A stretch of DNA of 64,000 nt from Sinotaia quadrata (taxonomy: Eukaryota; Mollusca; Gastropoda; Architaenioglossa; Viviparidae), in contig CM054180.1 of NCBI GenBank assembly GCA_028829895.1, positions 116,246,473-116,310,472 of the forward strand, written 5' to 3'. How positions within the stretch are numbered: position 1 is the first letter of the stretch; every line of letters begins with the position of its first letter. Shown one piece after another: positions 38,840 to 51,364 of this stretch. The notes below the pieces were generated by a model that worked only from the letters and a program-made list of their open reading frames with translations, made no database searches and had not been told where the DNA came from. Made by a program: the position numbers and the translations under genes.

Positions 38840-39680
38840 GACAAAAGAAGCAAAATTATGAAATTCTGAGAAAGCAATCTTCAGCACTTTCGACGCTGTG
38901 ACAAAACAGAGCAGTCCGTAAAATCAAATGCAAAGTTTTATTTTGCTATGGGTGTATTTTAAATCTTGAAAGCCTTGTGTGGGTGCTCTTTGGGCCAAAG
39001 CAATACATCACAAAGTGGCACGTGCGCGGAAAGAGCAGTATTGGGCAGAAAAAAATGTTCTCGGCCCCAAAATAACACTTCTTCAGCATATTTTCTTTGC
39101 TGCTTCTTTGGTTATTACGGTCTCTAGAGTTAAACCGTCTGCGAACTGGTGCAGTGGTCAGCAGGCAGGGGAAGTCACTCTTCGAAGATGAAGTGCTGTG
39201 CGGGATGGTCTCCAAGGGCGAAATACTTTCAATGTACTTAAAAATTAAAATTATTTATTTTTTTTGGTTGCTTTGCTGGATTATTCTTTTTTTCAATGTG
39301 GCTTTCAACAAGGATTTTTTGTTGATCTGCCGGGACTTGGGGAATTAATTCATCAGCACATTCTTGCTTAAAAGATAATTTTTAATAATTCACAGACTGC
39401 TTAGGAGGGATTGCGACGTCATTGAGAAGGAGAAGAATTTGGGGGCGCACTTGTGAATTAAGTGTGCAGCGAACCTCTCTTCTTAATCTGTGCAGATTCG
39501 TACGACACTCGGAGTTACTGCGCTTGAGAACTAAGGAAATGGTTCTAACATACCCACGTCTTTAGAAGGTGTCCTCAACTTTATAGAGCGCGGCACTGAC
39601 GTAACACTTGTACAGCGACCAAAACATCAACGTCATTTTAAAAACGTCGAATTTTAAAATTATTATTTATTTATTTATTT

Positions 39681-39717
<37 letters not shown>

Positions 39718-40005
39718 TAAGACGCCCTAAACCTATGTGAGTAGGCAGATATAGTCCACAGGGTATGGGGAAATTAAAAGAGTTTTCGCTAAACAGTAAC
39801 GTGGGTTACACATACAAAACGGAGAATAAATAGATTCTACATCTTACACAATGTCATTGTTCTCAAATAAGGCTTGGAAGTTAGAAAGTTTAATTTACTC
39901 CTAAGAGTGATTATTGTGTTACAATCGATATATGAAGTGCTATAATCATTAAGAGTACTCTATGTGTCTTGCAGGGCTATATGTGTAAAGGTTTCTCTAT
40001 TTGCA
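38840..40005. other. Presumed intronic DNA with a (TTTA)n/(TG)n patch
   Basis: A short TTTA run followed by TG (39660-39716). No supported gene. Confidence 0.35.
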
Positions 40006-40009
40006 CATA

Positions 40010-40535
40010 TCAGTACATGATTGATTGGCAGTTGCACTGAATGTTCTCACAAGCACTCTTCCAACCATTGCAAGTGACATGGTTCAACAAACCATCAGGC
40101 AAAATAAACAATCTCATCCACATTATCTTTTGCGTTCCTGCAGTCATCTTCTTTGACGCTTTTGTTATACCCTGGATAAGTATCACGCACAAAATCCACC
40201 CGCGCTGAGCTAAATTTATCTGCTATTGCAATAGTTAGTTGCAGTACACGTTTGAAGTAGAGCGCACCAGAAGTAGAAGGAATGTTTATCTGTTTGGGAT
40301 AAAGAAACCTTCCATCAATTATTGCTGCATCAGCAATAATGCTGTTCACCATATAATTCTCCGAACTCTTTGGCACGAGATCAGCAAGTTTTGATTGATC
40401 GGTTAGGGCTATTACACTATCTTCACTTGCAAGTGCAAATGGATACTCAGTCAAACCGTGATGCAGAACAGATCGAAGATCAATTTCTTTCATCCTTGAG
40501 GGAATCAAGATTCTGTTAATCAGTGTATGACTTGA
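40010..40535 (-). pseudogene. Frameshifted fragment of a CXC/tesmin-like multicopy family
   Basis: On the - strand, one frame (about 40535-40095) encodes about 145 residues without recognisable catalytic motifs but with the layout KEIDLRSVLHHGL...YPFALASED...SKLADLV...DGRFL...FKRVLQ...FSSARVDFVRDTY. This resembles an N-terminal region I associate with uncharacterised, highly multicopy marine-invertebrate proteins that end in a cysteine-rich motif. In the next frame (+1, about 40120-40010) the segment LPDGLLNHVTCNGWKSAC is followed by ENIQCNC, which matches the start of such a CXC-type motif (C-x6-C-x4-C-x-C). The two parts are adjacent, so the long middle region of the family is missing and the frame is broken. 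I read it as a truncated pseudogene or relic of a mobile or duplicated gene. Family identification is from memory of the pattern. Confidence 0.45.
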
Positions 40536-42945
40536 TTTTAATGATTTATTTTTATTTGAAGCAGAATGACAATGCCACTTTGATTTTAGAACAAAATGTT
40601 TTTAATTTAAGTTTTGCATTGGAACAAAGATACCTTGTAAGGAAGATTGCTGTACCGGTCTTCTCTTTCTCCCCCCACCCCACCCCACATCTGACAATAT
40701 AATAATGTTTATGGTACATTACAACAGCTGCCACAAAATCTCTCCCTCCAGTATGAAGAATTCCTTCATCGTCTTTATTTTCCGCGTGCCCGTGAAGAGT
40801 CTAGCCTTCAATTTGACACTTGACTAAACTTGCTTTAACATGCATGCCAGCTTTATTTCGAACATATTGACTCCCGTAGACAAATAATGCGTACCTTTAG
40901 GCGAAATGTTTTCATTGCTCTACGCAAGGGCTTGGAACTTCAGAACTTCATCTTGAGCGCGTTAATTGATGTTGCACCGACTCCCTCCCCATTTTCATTC
41001 TTCACATTATCTGCCGATGACGACCGTTCTCTTCCTCGCTTAAGTTTATGTTTGTCACTAAACAGCTAATAACAGCTCTCGTGGTTCGTCGATGATTTTT
41101 GTTTGTCAACCCACAGTCATCGGACACACGAGTTCAATTTTCAGCTACCTCGTTTGTTGCGCCGTCCTGCAGCATCCACTGCGAAGCAGGGTGTGTGTTT
41201 TTTCCCCTTGATTTAAATCAGTGAATGACATTTCTTTCGTCTGATTCACCCACCGATTGAAAGTACATCCAACAGTGTATGGGAGCAGCCATATTTGTTC
41301 CGTAACCCAACAGAATGGTTTATTTGTATGCATATGTTAGTGTGTGTGTGTGTGTGTGTTTGTGTGTGTGTGTTTATGTGAGTGAATGAAATGCTAATGG
41401 TATATCCTATAATCTATATGTATGATAAATAATAACTCATAAAACCTTTCAATGCAAGAATGCAGAAAAGTGCTGTTGCGGATAGCAAAACTAAAAAAAA
41501 AAAAAGAAGCCAATCTCTGCAAAATGCGGCAAAATTATGTTTGGATTAAAATAGAAAACATTCTGTGCAAGACTGCAGCAAAACGCTGTTGTGAATACAA
41601 ACACCAAAACGAAGTTTTATGCATGCTGGCCTTAGAGATCTCCAGAAACTAATTTCAATCGGCGATACAATAGCCACACAACTGTTCTGCTATGGCCCGT
41701 TTTTTATCACCGGCCCCACGAATGATAAACTACGTACCTTTGTATCCGACAACCGCTTGACACACAAATGATGCCTGCACGACTGGTACCCAAACGGTTT
41801 GGCTTGAAACGTTTTCCATACCACTCTGCCAACATTGCGCAAAATTCTTGGCTCAGAGGTAACACCTGCACGACTGGTATTTAGGTTCCGCAGAGCTCTC
41901 CAGCAAAATCGTTCCTCACCCTAACACAATGTCTGCTACGACTGGGTGCATATATACAGTGTACGAATGCCTGCCTAGACTTTCCATTGTTGAAGACCGT
42001 GGTACTCACTCGGCAGGTAACGTCCAGACAAAGAGGTCTTGCAAGAGGCCTGGTGCGTTGTGTTTCCATTACGTCTTTCAAGGAAAGTAGGTCGTGCACT
42101 ACGGCAAGATCAGTCTTACGCTGTCCCCGTTTTCAGAAGGGCTAATACGGTGGGTTTTTTTTTCATTGCGCAAGATCTCGGAAGGTTGGGGTGGGTGGGG
42201 TTTCGGCTGGAAAGTGTCTGCAAAAATCCACACGCCAAGTGGAACTATAGTCTGTTTCCGTTAAGTTCTGTGCTGTTCTTCAGAATGCTCTCGGTGTCTC
42301 GTTGCACATGTTGCACATGTATGGCTTTGTTCGTTTGTTTGTTTTTAATTAATGCGCAGTGCAATGTCTGGAACACAGATTTTAACAGAAGTGGTCGTTG
42401 TTCACTGTTGGGTCTCTTTGTAGGCCAGAGATGTTAAGAAAAGAAGAATTCGCGAAAGGTCACTACGCCAGCAAATTCTAAATTTTGTCTTTTACGTCTA
42501 TGGATTTCATGCAATTCAGCGCATTAATCCATGTATGAACTTAGATTAGCCAGTCTAACTGGACAGCGTCATACTGTGTATTATACTCTCATATAAAGTC
42601 GGACTTAGCACACACTCAAGCACGCACACGCACGCGCACACACATGTATATGCGTGTGAATGTGAATACGTAGTTGTTGTTTTTATTTGAATCGAATTGG
42701 CGTGGAAGAAAAACTCAAGAAGACGCGTCCATCTACATTTTTAAGCGAGCTTTAGAAGTTATTTCCCTTAGCTCTGCCAAGACCTCTAGATGACAGTTAA
42801 AATGAGAAATTAAAGGAGCGGGTAATCTGGAAGGAAAGGACAGTAGTGAGCTATTTTTCAACTAAGCGCCTTACAGTTATGGGCCCTGCCTGCGATAAAA
42901 AGACAAATTTATTATCAAAGAAAAAATATTTTTTAATTCATTCTC
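40536..42945. other. Presumed intronic DNA
   Basis: Short TG run at 41340-41378. A CCTGCACGACTGGTA word occurs twice (about 41776 and 41866), hinting at a decayed 90-bp duplication. The open frame at 42039-42437 has no recognisable domain. Confidence 0.35.
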
Positions 42946-42947
42946 AC

Positions 42948-43039
42948 ACGTACACAACCGCACGCACGCACGCACGCACACGCACACACACACATACGCG
43001 CACACGCACACACACACATACGCACGCATGCACACACAC
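42948..43039. repeat. Imperfect CA/CG-rich tract
   Basis: ACGC and ACAC alternation (CGCACGCACGCACGCACACG), continuous purine-pyrimidine alternation. Confidence 0.9.
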
Positions 43040-43248
43040 TATCACAATCTCACTTTTTTCAATAATAATATGCAGGAATTATTTTTGTTTTGCCTTGAAA
43101 ATATCTAAACCAGATATAAATCTATTGCTCACCTGTATCATGCCCATTTGAAGACCTTAGTAATCTCAAGGACACAGAGCAATATCTTTCACAGAAATGG
43201 TAATGGTGTTGAACAGATCAAGCTCATAACAAAACGCCTGTCCCCCCA

Positions 43249-43279
<31 letters not shown>

Positions 43280-45130
43280 GAAAAGAAAAGAAATAAATGG
43301 TGTGATTAGCGCTGCACAAATCTCCCTACGTGTTCTGCTTTTATCGAAACTCACTCCCACCACCCCAATCACAAAAACAACAAAGATTTTGTACGAAAGA
43401 TAGGTATACAATAATTTTCTTATTTAACATTTATTTCAATGAATCATTCTGACTACATAAACCACATTTGTCTATCTTGGCGTTATTTATTTAATCTTGG
43501 AAATATATTTTTAAAAAGCAAACTTGATTTTTTACTAATCTAACCAGTGTTATTCCCCCCCCCCCAAAAAAAAATAAAAATAAGAAAAAAGAAAACAAAC
43601 AAGCATAAATAAATAAAGAATAAATATATATTCTACTAGTTTATAAAAATAAAAATCATAAATTTAAAAAGGTAAAATGATCGATTCCATAATACTCGCG
43701 TAGGTTTAAATTAGTATTGTTGTTTTATTTGTTAAATTATTAATTCTTGGACAAATATGCTCCACTATGCTTTGGGAGAAAACAAAAACCTGTCCCTGAC
43801 AACAAGTTAATTAACAGAGGATATCACATTCCTAATAATAAATGCATTGGTCAGAAAATAACATCAACCAAAAATATTCGGCAAAATATCTTAGCAGATT
43901 TTTTTATGCGCATAATAAGGAAATAAAACCAGCTTGACAGGTCGAGAGAACAGGAATTTGCACCAACCATGTGTTTTCATTTGACTGCGAAAACAAAACA
44001 ACAACTGCAAATCATTCAGTAATGTAAACCTTTTCTAAACTCCCTGACAAAGTGTAAATAACCAACAACTTTCTTTAATGTTACTCGTAAGCTTAGTATC
44101 AAACTTGTTACATCTCGAGGTCACCGCATGACGACACAAAGTAGCTCAAATGGATCAGGACAATAACGAGGTCAAGGCTGATGATTTGTTTCACGTGCAG
44201 TTAAGGAAGAAACAATCTCAAGATAAAAGCGAAGACGACAATTTGCATTTTTGTGCAATGTTACACCTTCTGTATATAAGAGTGGCTGTGTGTACCTTTA
44301 TGTCGTCATGAAACTCGTCACAGCGAAAGTCTCGCAGAAACAACTATTTTATAATCATTCATTTTGCACTACCCATTGGGATTATGATTTGGAAACTTAC
44401 TGTTTGCTACCAGAACATTTAACTGTTGATTTAGTATGTTTGCATAGTTGACCTAGATTCCTCTGAATAAATGACAGTAGAAATGCAACACAGAGACGAG
44501 TGTACAGAGTTATCTGTCGTGACTGTGATTTAGAGGGGTGAAGTCCGCGGACAGCGTCATTTGCTTTGGGAAGATTCTTTTACGTCATTGAAGCAAAATT
44601 GCACGTCTAAACATACACGACGAATGACAGATTATACCCAAAAGACTCTTCCCACGAAAAATAATAAAAATAAGAAATAAATAAAAAAAATTAAAAAAAC
44701 AACAACCCCAAACACCAAAATGTCTCGAGCGGATTGAAAAGAAACGATCCGAACAAAAACAGAATCTACGGACGCAAAATATGGGGAAGGAATAAACTGT
44801 AATAAAAAGAAACAAACAATCTTAGTAAGATACACCCTTCCATTGATTTCTGGCCATCTTGATTATTGTGATAAATCTGATACCAGTACTAGCGGAGAAA
44901 TGGACGAGTTAAGTATTGATTGTCTTGGCTAAGAGGTGCGGAGTTTGCGAAAGCCTTCTCAAAGTCTCCTAACTGCGTAATTCATGATATTCTGCAAAAA
45001 GGCATTAAATGGAAAGATCTTTCGCTTCGCACCTTCGCATGCGCTGAGAGGTTCGAAACTTGTCAAGGGTTACCGCGTCCACACTTGGAATGTATTGGGG
45101 TTTCACTTGGACGAAGTGTGTATGCGTTTG
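43040..45130. other. Presumed intronic DNA with A-rich runs
   Basis: A-rich run at 43247-43295 and a C-run/A-run at 43553-43575. A TATATAAG word sits at 44273-44280, but no supported transcript start follows. No gene seen. Confidence 0.35.
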
Positions 45131-45134
45131 CGTG

Positions 45135-45136
<2 letters not shown>

Positions 45137-45183
<47 letters not shown>

Positions 45184-45260
45184 TGAGTGAATGTTTGAGT
45201 GGGTGGGTGAGTGGGTGTAGGGGTGAATGTGTGGGTGTGGGTGAGTGAATGTGTATTTGT
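45137..45260. repeat. (TG)n microsatellite and GTGGGTGAGTG-rich flank
   Basis: About 22 pure TG units to 45180, then imperfect GTGAGTG/GGGTGGG to about 45260. Confidence 0.94.
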
Positions 45261-46200
45261 GCGTGGGGTAAGTGGATTATATGGGGATGGTGTGGGCCAG
45301 GGGAGGTAAGATCACGTGATTGCTGGGATTCTAGAGATTTTCATCTTGATTTATTACGTTCAGTGGCACTAAACGTAACAGGAACCTGATTCCGTGACGT
45401 AAATAATCTTAAAGTTGACATTTATATTCTGAGCTGAAATACATGACAACGACAAAATCACTATCTGATAGGAATTTCCAGAAAGAAAAAAACCCACAAG
45501 CACACAGAAGCATTAAATTTTAACAGAAATAAAGGTCTATTTGGTGTGTTTTCCTGAAAGATGTTAGATGCTTTCTTTCCAAACATAAAATTATAGCAGT
45601 GATATAAAGCTTCCGATAAATCATTTGGCACAAGTGAAAATTGAATTAGCGATAAAATTCCATTCTGGATGAAAAACTGTAATTCCTAACTTTACATTAG
45701 AATAAATCTGTCTTATGATCCTTGGTGATCTTTGTAATGTTAGATCTGAAACGACGGCAGTGTTATCTTTACGTCCGTGATGATAAAAGTTGGTGTTGTG
45801 TTAACCGTTTCTGTGTGGAACCAAGCCTTGCGGATATAACGAAGCATGATATCGGCATTGATACAGAGATGTACATAAGTCTGATGACTTTATTAAACAG
45901 TTGGTGTCATTGTCATTTTATTTAATATAATTCTCTTTCTTGCATCAATTCCCTTCATACAATCGTGCTGTTGATACGAAGAAGTAAATTAGTGTGTTCT
46001 GCAAATTTTGCAAGCTTGTCCGATTTTTTTTCTCCATTTTTATCCTATGGCTTCTCCAGCTTCCATGTTGTTGGCAATCTTTTGTAATAAATTCGCCTTT
46101 ATCCAGTTAATTTATCTTTCGTACCTTTTTATATTTCTGTGTTCTGTTCTCTAACCGCTGAATTCTTTATCAGAGGGTAAAGATGATACGTCACGTCTGA
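45261..46200. other. Presumed intronic DNA
   Basis: AT-rich unique sequence. The 67-codon frame at 45722-45925 has no recognised family. No supported gene. Confidence 0.35.
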
Positions 46201-46202
46201 AG

Positions 46203-46248
<46 letters not shown>

Positions 46249-46249
46249 C
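46203..46249. repeat. (TATC)n microsatellite
   Basis: About 11 TATC units. Confidence 0.97.
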
Positions 46250-46765
46250 ATCAATTTATCTGGTAGTGGATTCATAGTCATTCAAATTATTTTATAAAGA
46301 AAGAAATATTTATTTGCTTTGTTGGGAGACATATGTTGTACGTGACAATTGTATGCAATGTGTTTTATGTTCATGGCCCTTGTTCAATATTAATGCAAAG
46401 AAATAATATAATCATTTTATTTCTTTTACCCACTCTTCCTTGCTGACCTACCTATACTTATAAAATGCCGACGTAGTATTGATTTGTAAATATAATGTAC
46501 AGACTTAGTTTAATAGTTAAGAACTGTATAATGTCTTATTTCCTCATTTTATAATCGATATTTCTCATTTTTATTTTCCTTAGCTGTCAGAATAAAATTT
46601 CGTTTCTGCAAATAGATAAATAAAATCGATACTTTAGTGTAGGTGAAAACAAAAAGCAATCATCTCAAGAGATTTATCGTATGTGTCTTGGTACTCCTGC
46701 ACTGGGAGATTTTGTTTGCCAGTTAGCAGTTATAATTATTTGTGTGGAAACCTTGCCTTTTGGTA
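46250..46765. other. Presumed intronic DNA
   Basis: AT-rich. No supported gene. Confidence 0.35.
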
Positions 46766-46769
46766 CTGG

Positions 46770-47150
46770 CAGGCGAAGAAAATCTTTGGCATAGCTAGTC
46801 TTGTTAATGAGAAATATTTATCAATAGAAGAAAATCTTTGGTATAGCTAGTGTGATGTCAATGAGAAATATTTATCAATAGAAGAACATCTTTGGCATAG
46901 CTAGTGTGATGTCAATGAGAAATATTTATCAATAGAAGAAAATCTTTGGTATAGCTAGTGTGATGTCAATGAGAAATATTTATCAATAGAAGAAAATCTT
47001 TGGTATAGCTAGTGTGATGTCAATGAGAAATATTTATCAATAGAAGAACATCTTTGGCATAGCTAGTGTGATGTCAATGAGAAATATTTATCAATAGAAG
47101 AAAATCTTTGGTATAGCTAGTGTGATGTCAATGAGAAATATTTGCCATAA
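46770..47150. repeat. Minisatellite, 54-bp unit, about 7 copies (block 1)
   Basis: Unit GCATAGCTAGTGTGATGTCA, then ATGAGAAATATTTATCAATA, then GAAGAAAATCTTTG. Two subtypes (AAAATCTTTGGTAT and ACATCTTTGGCAT) alternate in a higher-order pattern. Confidence 0.96.
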
Positions 47151-47529
47151 TTAGTGATAACGTTGAGAAACCTTTGTCTTTATTAATGATACCGCTTTCG
47201 AGTCTTAGTGGCAGCAAGTGCTACCACTGTAGCCTTTGTCGTAGTCAGTGCTACCACTGTAACCTTTGTCTTCGCTCGAGGAATCCGTGTGGACATAGCT
47301 AGTGGTGCAATGATCGAAAACTGTTTGTCGTAGTTGTTGACTCAAGTCTTGAAATAGTCAGTAGTAACAGTAGTTGCTGGTACCACAGAGAGAACTTTAG
47401 CTTAGCTAATGATGCAAATATAGAATCGTACCGGGTAGTTCGCTGTACGAAGGAGATAACGTTAGCGTCAAAATTAATGAGAACACAAATTAAAACTGAA
47501 GAGATGCCAGTTTAGCGTTAGTTAATAGC
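47151..47529. other. Decayed spacer between two blocks of the 54-bp array
   Basis: Contains scattered unit-like words (CCTTTGTC, CATAGCTAGTG, AACTTTAGCTTAGCTAATG) and a CAGTGCTACCACTGTA.CC duplication at about 47215-47262. Probably an older part of the same array. Confidence 0.5.
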
Positions 47530-47715
47530 CCTAGAGATAAAACTTTGGCATAGCTAGTGTGATGTCAATGAGAAATCTTTATCAATAGAAGAAAATCTTT
47601 GGCATAGCTAGTGATGTAAATGAGAAATCTTTATCAATAGAAGAAAATCTTTGGCATAGCTAGTGATGTCAATGAGAAATCTTTATCAATAGAAGAAAAT
47701 CTTTGGCATAGTCAG
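47530..47715. repeat. Minisatellite, 52-54-bp unit, about 3 copies (block 2)
   Basis: Same unit as 46770-47150, but most copies lack the TG in AGTGTGATG and have ATCTTTATC instead of ATATTTATC, so this block evolved separately. Confidence 0.94.
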
Positions 47716-48500
47716 GCGTATCAGAGGAAAGAGTTGGAATAGTTTTCATGGATGTGCAGACCGAAGGGAGAGTAATTGTGCCATCTAGCGGTCAAAAGCT
47801 ATTGACGCTAGAAAATGAAAAAGTCTTATTAAGGATATCAAATGGAAAGTTTACACTGAATAAAATTAGTAATTAACAAAAAAAAAAACAACAACCTTGT
47901 AATGGGACGTCTACGTGTATACACGCTATTACTTCTCGTACAGCAAATTTACTTTACGCAAACTCTCTCAAAAGAAAGGAGATTTCAAACTGATTAAGAC
48001 AAACTGAATATGTTGAGTTAGCATTTTATACTTATCGTGTGTCTTGAGGTAGGATAAGACCCTTGCTTTCATAAGGAAGACAATGATTACTATGACACCG
48101 ACCCAGTTGCTATTTACAATAATTGAGAAGATAGATCGGTTTTAACTCGATTTTGCTACTTTCGTAACCGGATTTCAAATTCTTTTCAAGCTTCGTGCAA
48201 TATAAAACCGAAGTTGATTTTCGAACTCTTGCATAGCAGTTGCATTTCTAGGATACTGAGAAAGATTTATTTAGGCTTACATATTTGAAGGACTCAATTG
48301 TACTTAACCCTCCTTCGTTCTTCATTAGCTTCAGCTTGCATGTAATAAGAACTCTATGCTGAACGCAGAATTAATAAGTTTGGCAGAAGTAGTTTTAGTT
48401 AATACTTTGTTCTTTTCTTCTGCTTGTGTTTAATTCCTTGTCTTTCTTTTATTCTTGTTGACTTTTGCTTCTTGGTTTGTTTGTTTGTTTATAATCTCTT
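47716..48500. other. Presumed intron directly upstream of the NOS1AP exon
   Basis: AT-rich, unique-looking. No second exon recognised. Confidence 0.4.
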
Positions 48501-48503
48501 TTT

Positions 48504-48893
<390 letters not shown>

Positions 48894-48958
48894 TTCCTTT
48901 TTATTAATTTATTCGTTTCTGTGAAGTACAAATATTCTTGTTTAACTCTAATTTGCAG

Positions 48959-49030
48959 TATATCGGCACCCTGGATGTCCCACGCCCAAACAGCCGAGTT
49001 GAAATCGTCGCTGCTATGCGAAGGATTCGT
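48959..49030 (+). CDS. NOS1AP: NOS1AP (CAPON) internal coding exon, start of PTB domain
   Basis: 72 nt, 24 complete codons, phase 0 at both ends. The peptide begins [10 protein letters not shown] and ends [10 protein letters not shown], essentially the invariant first strand and helix of the NOS1AP PTB domain. The acceptor is TCTAATTTGCAG (AG at 48957-48958) and the donor is a consensus GTAAGT from 49031. NOS1AP is a cytosolic adaptor: its PTB domain binds partners such as Dexras1 and Scribble, and its C-terminus binds the PDZ domain of neuronal NO synthase. In vertebrates an exon with the same borders follows the start-codon exon. I find neither that first exon nor the next one (the lysine-rich KAKNIKKKK part), so both flanking introns extend beyond or fill the window. 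Upstream lies a very long TTTC tract; downstream, in the presumed next intron, sits an antisense LTR retrotransposon. The short length is compensated by very high residue identity and perfect splice borders. Confidence 0.88.
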
Positions 49031-49320
49031 GTAAGTCATGACGTCATATTAGTTTTTTTTTTAGTTTTAAAAGCTCAGAATGCACATCTTGCAGTTCCTT
49101 ATTTTTCATACTGGTAGGTCTTGTATTCTTTATCCCACTCACATGTCCGGGTGTGTGTGTATCTTCCTTCAGAAGAAAAGCATAATTAAAAATAAAGAAA
49201 TAATTGTACACCCCAAAATGAAATAGTTAATTAACACAGTGAAATATGTTTTTATGACTGAAAAAGAAATCCTCAAATAGGAAGAAAGGGTTTTGTAACA
49301 AGGCTACTCATGGTAGGGTT
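49031..49320. other. Presumed NOS1AP intron 2, proximal part
   Basis: AT-rich sequence after the donor site. No exon recognised. Confidence 0.45.
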
Positions 49321-50085
49321 AAGTTTACTAAATACCAATTGCTAACTAGCATACCCCTTAGGGTGGTCATCTTCCCATTCACAGCATCTATTCCTCTCTA
49401 TTTCCTGGCTCAAACACCACCTCCTGACAGGCTGCTGTTTGTCACGCTAATAAGGCAATGACATGAAAAGACAACACTACACACAGACAAACACACAACA
49501 CTATTCTGACATCACAAACACAGCCAGCGACAGTTAAAACTGACAGTCACAAGACTCTACCATTGAATCCGAACTCAACCTTAAAATAAGAAAATAATTT
49601 AATGAAATTTGAAAATGAAAAGGTACTTCCAAACTTTCCCAAGTGTGACAACGGGTCGGCAGACTTTGATACTCAAAACCCAGACAGCTCTTCACTGCCG
49701 GGCCACCATCTATATATTATATGCAGTTTTTTTTCAGACCAGCTGCTATGGATCAACTTAGGCCGACACAACCTTGGGCTCTCTCTCTTTGATCATCCAA
49801 ACCCTAATTTAACATATCTTGGACAGGGTCAGCTAGTAACTTCCGCTGACCCAATCATATATCTTTTACTCTGCTGGTCCTTACTTTTGATCCTACCCAG
49901 CACAGCCCCACTCACAGGCGAGCGGCGATCCGGATCAGAGCCCAGACATTCCTTGCCCAGCCATGCTTGATCTCCTGGACAGTATGCAGGTCCAGCCAAG
50001 GGAGTTCAATCAGGATGTCCCTCCCCAGCGGAGAGCGTAAATACCAAGTAATGGGTGCTCTCAACCCCCCCACACACACACACAG
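49321..50085. other. Compositionally distinct segment, possible old mobile-element relic
   Basis: More C-rich and less AT-rich than both flanks, with an open frame at 49602-49970 that has no recognisable domain. GGTCAGCTAGTAACTTCCGC followed by TGACC is a small inverted repeat. The sharp change in texture at both ends suggests an inserted sequence, but I cannot define termini or target duplications. Confidence 0.2.
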
Positions 50086-50306
50086 AGGACAGTAAACTAA
50101 ACAACTAAATTTGCTGTAGCTATACTGAGAGAAAATAATCACATAGATACAACCTGTACAAAATAAATACACAAGTAATGTTTATAAACATTATGCAGCA
50201 TGAGTATAACAAATAATAAAGCAAAATATTCCGAAAGAAGAGAAGCGGTTGATTATTATTGTCACAGGTTTTAAATTACTTTTCTGAATCATTGACAACA
50301 CCAACA

Positions 50307-50343
<37 letters not shown>

Positions 50344-51280
50344 TCCATGTTGCTGATGATAATGACGATGACGATTAAGCAAATGTTAAAATTATTTTAA
50401 ATTAAACGGAACAGATGTCAACATTTTGTTTAGTCGAAAATACAAACACACAGACAAGAGTCCATGTCTTTTCATACATATTTCATGAGTTTAATGGAAG
50501 TGAATAGAAGATAATTATTATTTGTTTAAGTAGAATGACACCTATACAACAACAACAGCAAAAAATGTCATTAAAAATAAGATTAAATAGACCAGTGACA
50601 TTATACGAATACAAAGTGTGCCATAACTCGGTTATTTAAATGGATCACCTAACACATATTGTGTTTCATTTCTAATCAAGTAGAACAGTAAATAAAAACA
50701 CAAGAATGTCATTTCTTAAATTAGAAAAAAAAGGAAAATCATTAAAAGGTAATATCCTGAAAACTCATCATAGCAGCAAAGGCGTTCTTGCTGGAAATTT
50801 TACCAGACGCAAGCATTCCAACTCTAATGAAGTGCTTACCCACCCAAAAAGAATTAAAATAAAAATTAAGTTATGCATGTTATACATGGCGTGTGCGTGC
50901 CTGTGTGTGTGTGTGTATGTGTAGATGGGGACAGAAAGTATGTTCCCTGATGGGAAGGTGTTTTACCTCATCCCTGGGACATCATCTTTTGTCAGAGCAT
51001 TCAATTTTGTTTTATATTCTTTAGAATGCCTACAGAAGGGTGCGTTCTTCAGACCGCTCCGTGTGTAGACAAGAGTCGCTTTGTAAGCGTGCGTGCGTTG
51101 ACATTTTCATTACAAGGCCCGGCATGCCTTGCGTAGTTGTAACTTAAAAGCAGAAAATTACTTTGATCCATTGTGCTAAAGTATGCGCTAATGGCTGCAA
51201 CAACGGCCTTTGAAACTGTACAATCGATACTTATCTCCCCACCCCCCACCCCCCCAAAAAATGTATTAATGAAAGATGTT
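50086..51280. other. Presumed intronic DNA with an (AAT)n tract
   Basis: (AAT)n at 50307-50342. A short TG run lies at 50898-50920. No supported gene. Confidence 0.35.
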
Positions 51281-51288
51281 ACATATGT

Positions 51289-51297
51289 ACGCGCGCG

Positions 51298-51362
<65 letters not shown>
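51289..51362. repeat. (GC)n(AC)n alternating tract
   Basis: About 8 CG/GC units pass directly into about 28 CA units: over 70 bp of uninterrupted purine-pyrimidine alternation with a GC core, the classical Z-DNA-prone pattern. Confidence 0.97.

Positions 51363-51364
<2 letters not shown>

Noticed and set aside
44265..44300. TATATAAG word as a promoter
   Set aside because: Isolated in AT-rich DNA with no first exon, initiator or transcript support.
45040..45075. B-box-like GAGGTTCGAAACT
   Set aside because: No A box or anticodon arm upstream.
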